Shown here one piece after another: positions 14,332 to 14,598 of a stretch of 14,598 nt of DNA. The translations under genes were made by a program, and so were the position numbers. The notes under the pieces are model-generated. The model saw nothing but the letters and a program-made list of their open reading frames with translations, was not told the DNA's origin and ran no database searches. The DNA is from Pseudaeromonas sp038247115 (lineage in GTDB: Bacteria; Pseudomonadota; Gammaproteobacteria; Enterobacterales; Aeromonadaceae): NCBI GenBank assembly GCA_038247115.1, contig JBBRVG010000094.1:1-14598 (forward strand), read 5' to 3'. Numbering within the stretch: position 1 is the stretch's first letter; the number at the start of each line of letters is the position of its first letter.

Positions 14332-14385
14332 GGGAGCCACACGCCATCCCTGGCGTGACGCTCCCTCTCCCGGTCATCCTGACCG
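14332..14385 (-). other. Two adjacent minus-strand hairpins with CAGGGATG and CAGGATG loops
   Basis: Read on the minus strand, 14385-14371 forms CGGT-CAGGATG-ACCG. Next, 14365-14332 forms a longer hairpin: outer arms GGGAGC/GCTCCC, inner arms CACGC/GCGTG and loop CAGGGATG (complement of 14345-14352). Both place a GGA in the apical loop. The hairpins are seen directly. Function as an RNA or as a protein-binding site is inferred, and there is no evident promoter. Confidence 0.6.
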
Positions 14386-14508
14386 CACACCGGTTACGAA
14401 CATCCCCTCACTCGGCCCGGCAGACGGCCTCGGGCTTTGGTGAATAGGGGCATTGGGCTCATGCCCATTGGATCTATGGTCGAGATTCAAATATGGATTT
14501 GGCTTGAA

Positions 14509-14598
14509 CCGGTTCCGCCTTGCCGACGCCGGCGATCTTGCCCACCTGCGGTGGACGGCGGCGGGCCAAGGGGGAAAAGGCCTCCCCCTTGGCAATCC
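14509..14598. repeat. 90-bp repeat box, copy 2, reaching the window end
   Basis: This is the second copy of the box at 14180-14269, matching at 87 of 90 positions, with the 11-bp hairpin at 14565-14593 fully conserved. The match continues to the last base of the window, so the true repeat may be longer and further copies may follow to the right. Confidence 0.92.

Larger units (their letters stand above)
13857..14598. other. Gene-free, GC-rich, hairpin-dense region upstream of treZ
   Basis: I find no open frame here with a believable start, and the possible frames fall inside the repeats. The first 100 bases should contain the treZ promoter and leader. From about 14011 perfect hairpins follow closely: 14011-14029 (GGCGAC arms), 14032-14049 (AGTGGCT arms), 14103-14122 (GGAACGG arms), 14131-14151 (TCGGCAAT arms) and 14153-14170 (TGGCCG arms). 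Further ones are 14236-14264 (11-bp arms), the 12-base palindrome CCCGGGCCCGGG (14268-14279), 14332-14365, 14371-14385 and 14448-14466. The motif GGTTCCG recurs several times. A structured RNA or a cluster of repeated extragenic palindromes is the best description. Transcription is not evident from sequence. Confidence 0.65.

Noticed and set aside
14126..14595. Minus-strand frames of 73-83 codons in the repeat region
   Set aside because: They share residues only because they cross the 90-bp repeat, are Arg/Pro-rich as expected from GC-rich DNA, and have no ribosome sites.
13857..14598. CRISPR array
   Set aside because: Only two long copies at 329-base spacing with structured, unequal flanks; no short regular repeats and no cas genes.

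Overview
The window looks like a stretch of gammaproteobacterial chromosome, most likely Aeromonas or a close relative. I judge this from the high GC of the genes (near 60% by eye), the E. coli-like GabD and GabT sequences, the tRNA-Asp with encoded CCA, and good Fur-box and Shine-Dalgarno signals. The genus is an impression from recalled protein similarity, not the result of a search.

Layout. (1) 23-140: a tRNA-Asp(GTC) gene with its own Rho-independent terminator. (2) 160-1432: two near-consensus Fur boxes in front of an unrecognised cysteine-rich 144-residue protein, followed by a 4'-phosphopantetheinyl transferase of the Sfp/EntD type. Iron control suggests the pair serves siderophore synthesis. 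(3) 1433-1939: an AT-rich, apparently gene-free stretch that carries several small dyads in front of the next operon. (4) 1940-6262: a four-gene ABC importer of the polyamine/GABA (Pot-like) family in the order ATPase, periplasmic binding protein, permease, permease, with an intra-operon hairpin terminator after the binding-protein gene. (5) 6290-6400: an elaborate nested hairpin element. (6) 6430-10305: a LysR regulator divergent from gabD-gabT (succinate-semialdehyde dehydrogenase and 4-aminobutyrate transaminase), ended by a strong hairpin. (7) 10383-12021: a small NAD(P)-binding F420-reductase-like oxidoreductase, divergent from a second LysR regulator, with a palindrome between them. (8) 12061-13856: a bidirectional terminator and then treZ on the minus strand. 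(9) 13857-14598: no convincing gene, but a dense run of perfect hairpins and a 90-bp box repeated 329 bp apart, running off the window end.

How the genes work together. Regions 4 and 6 make a coherent module. The importer would bring in a small amine, with GABA the best guess. GabT would convert GABA plus 2-oxoglutarate to succinic semialdehyde plus glutamate, and GabD would oxidise the semialdehyde to succinate for the TCA cycle. The LysR protein between them is the obvious regulator candidate. The remaining genes are separate units.

The least explained parts are the structured non-coding elements. A 17-bp-stem element at 6290-6396 shows two CAGGGATG motifs in or near hairpin loops. On the minus strand, the terminal region shows hairpins with CAGGGATG and CAGGATG loops. 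These motifs resemble the GGA-containing sites bound by CsrA/RsmA proteins. The Fur-linked cysteine-rich protein is the most interesting unknown protein.
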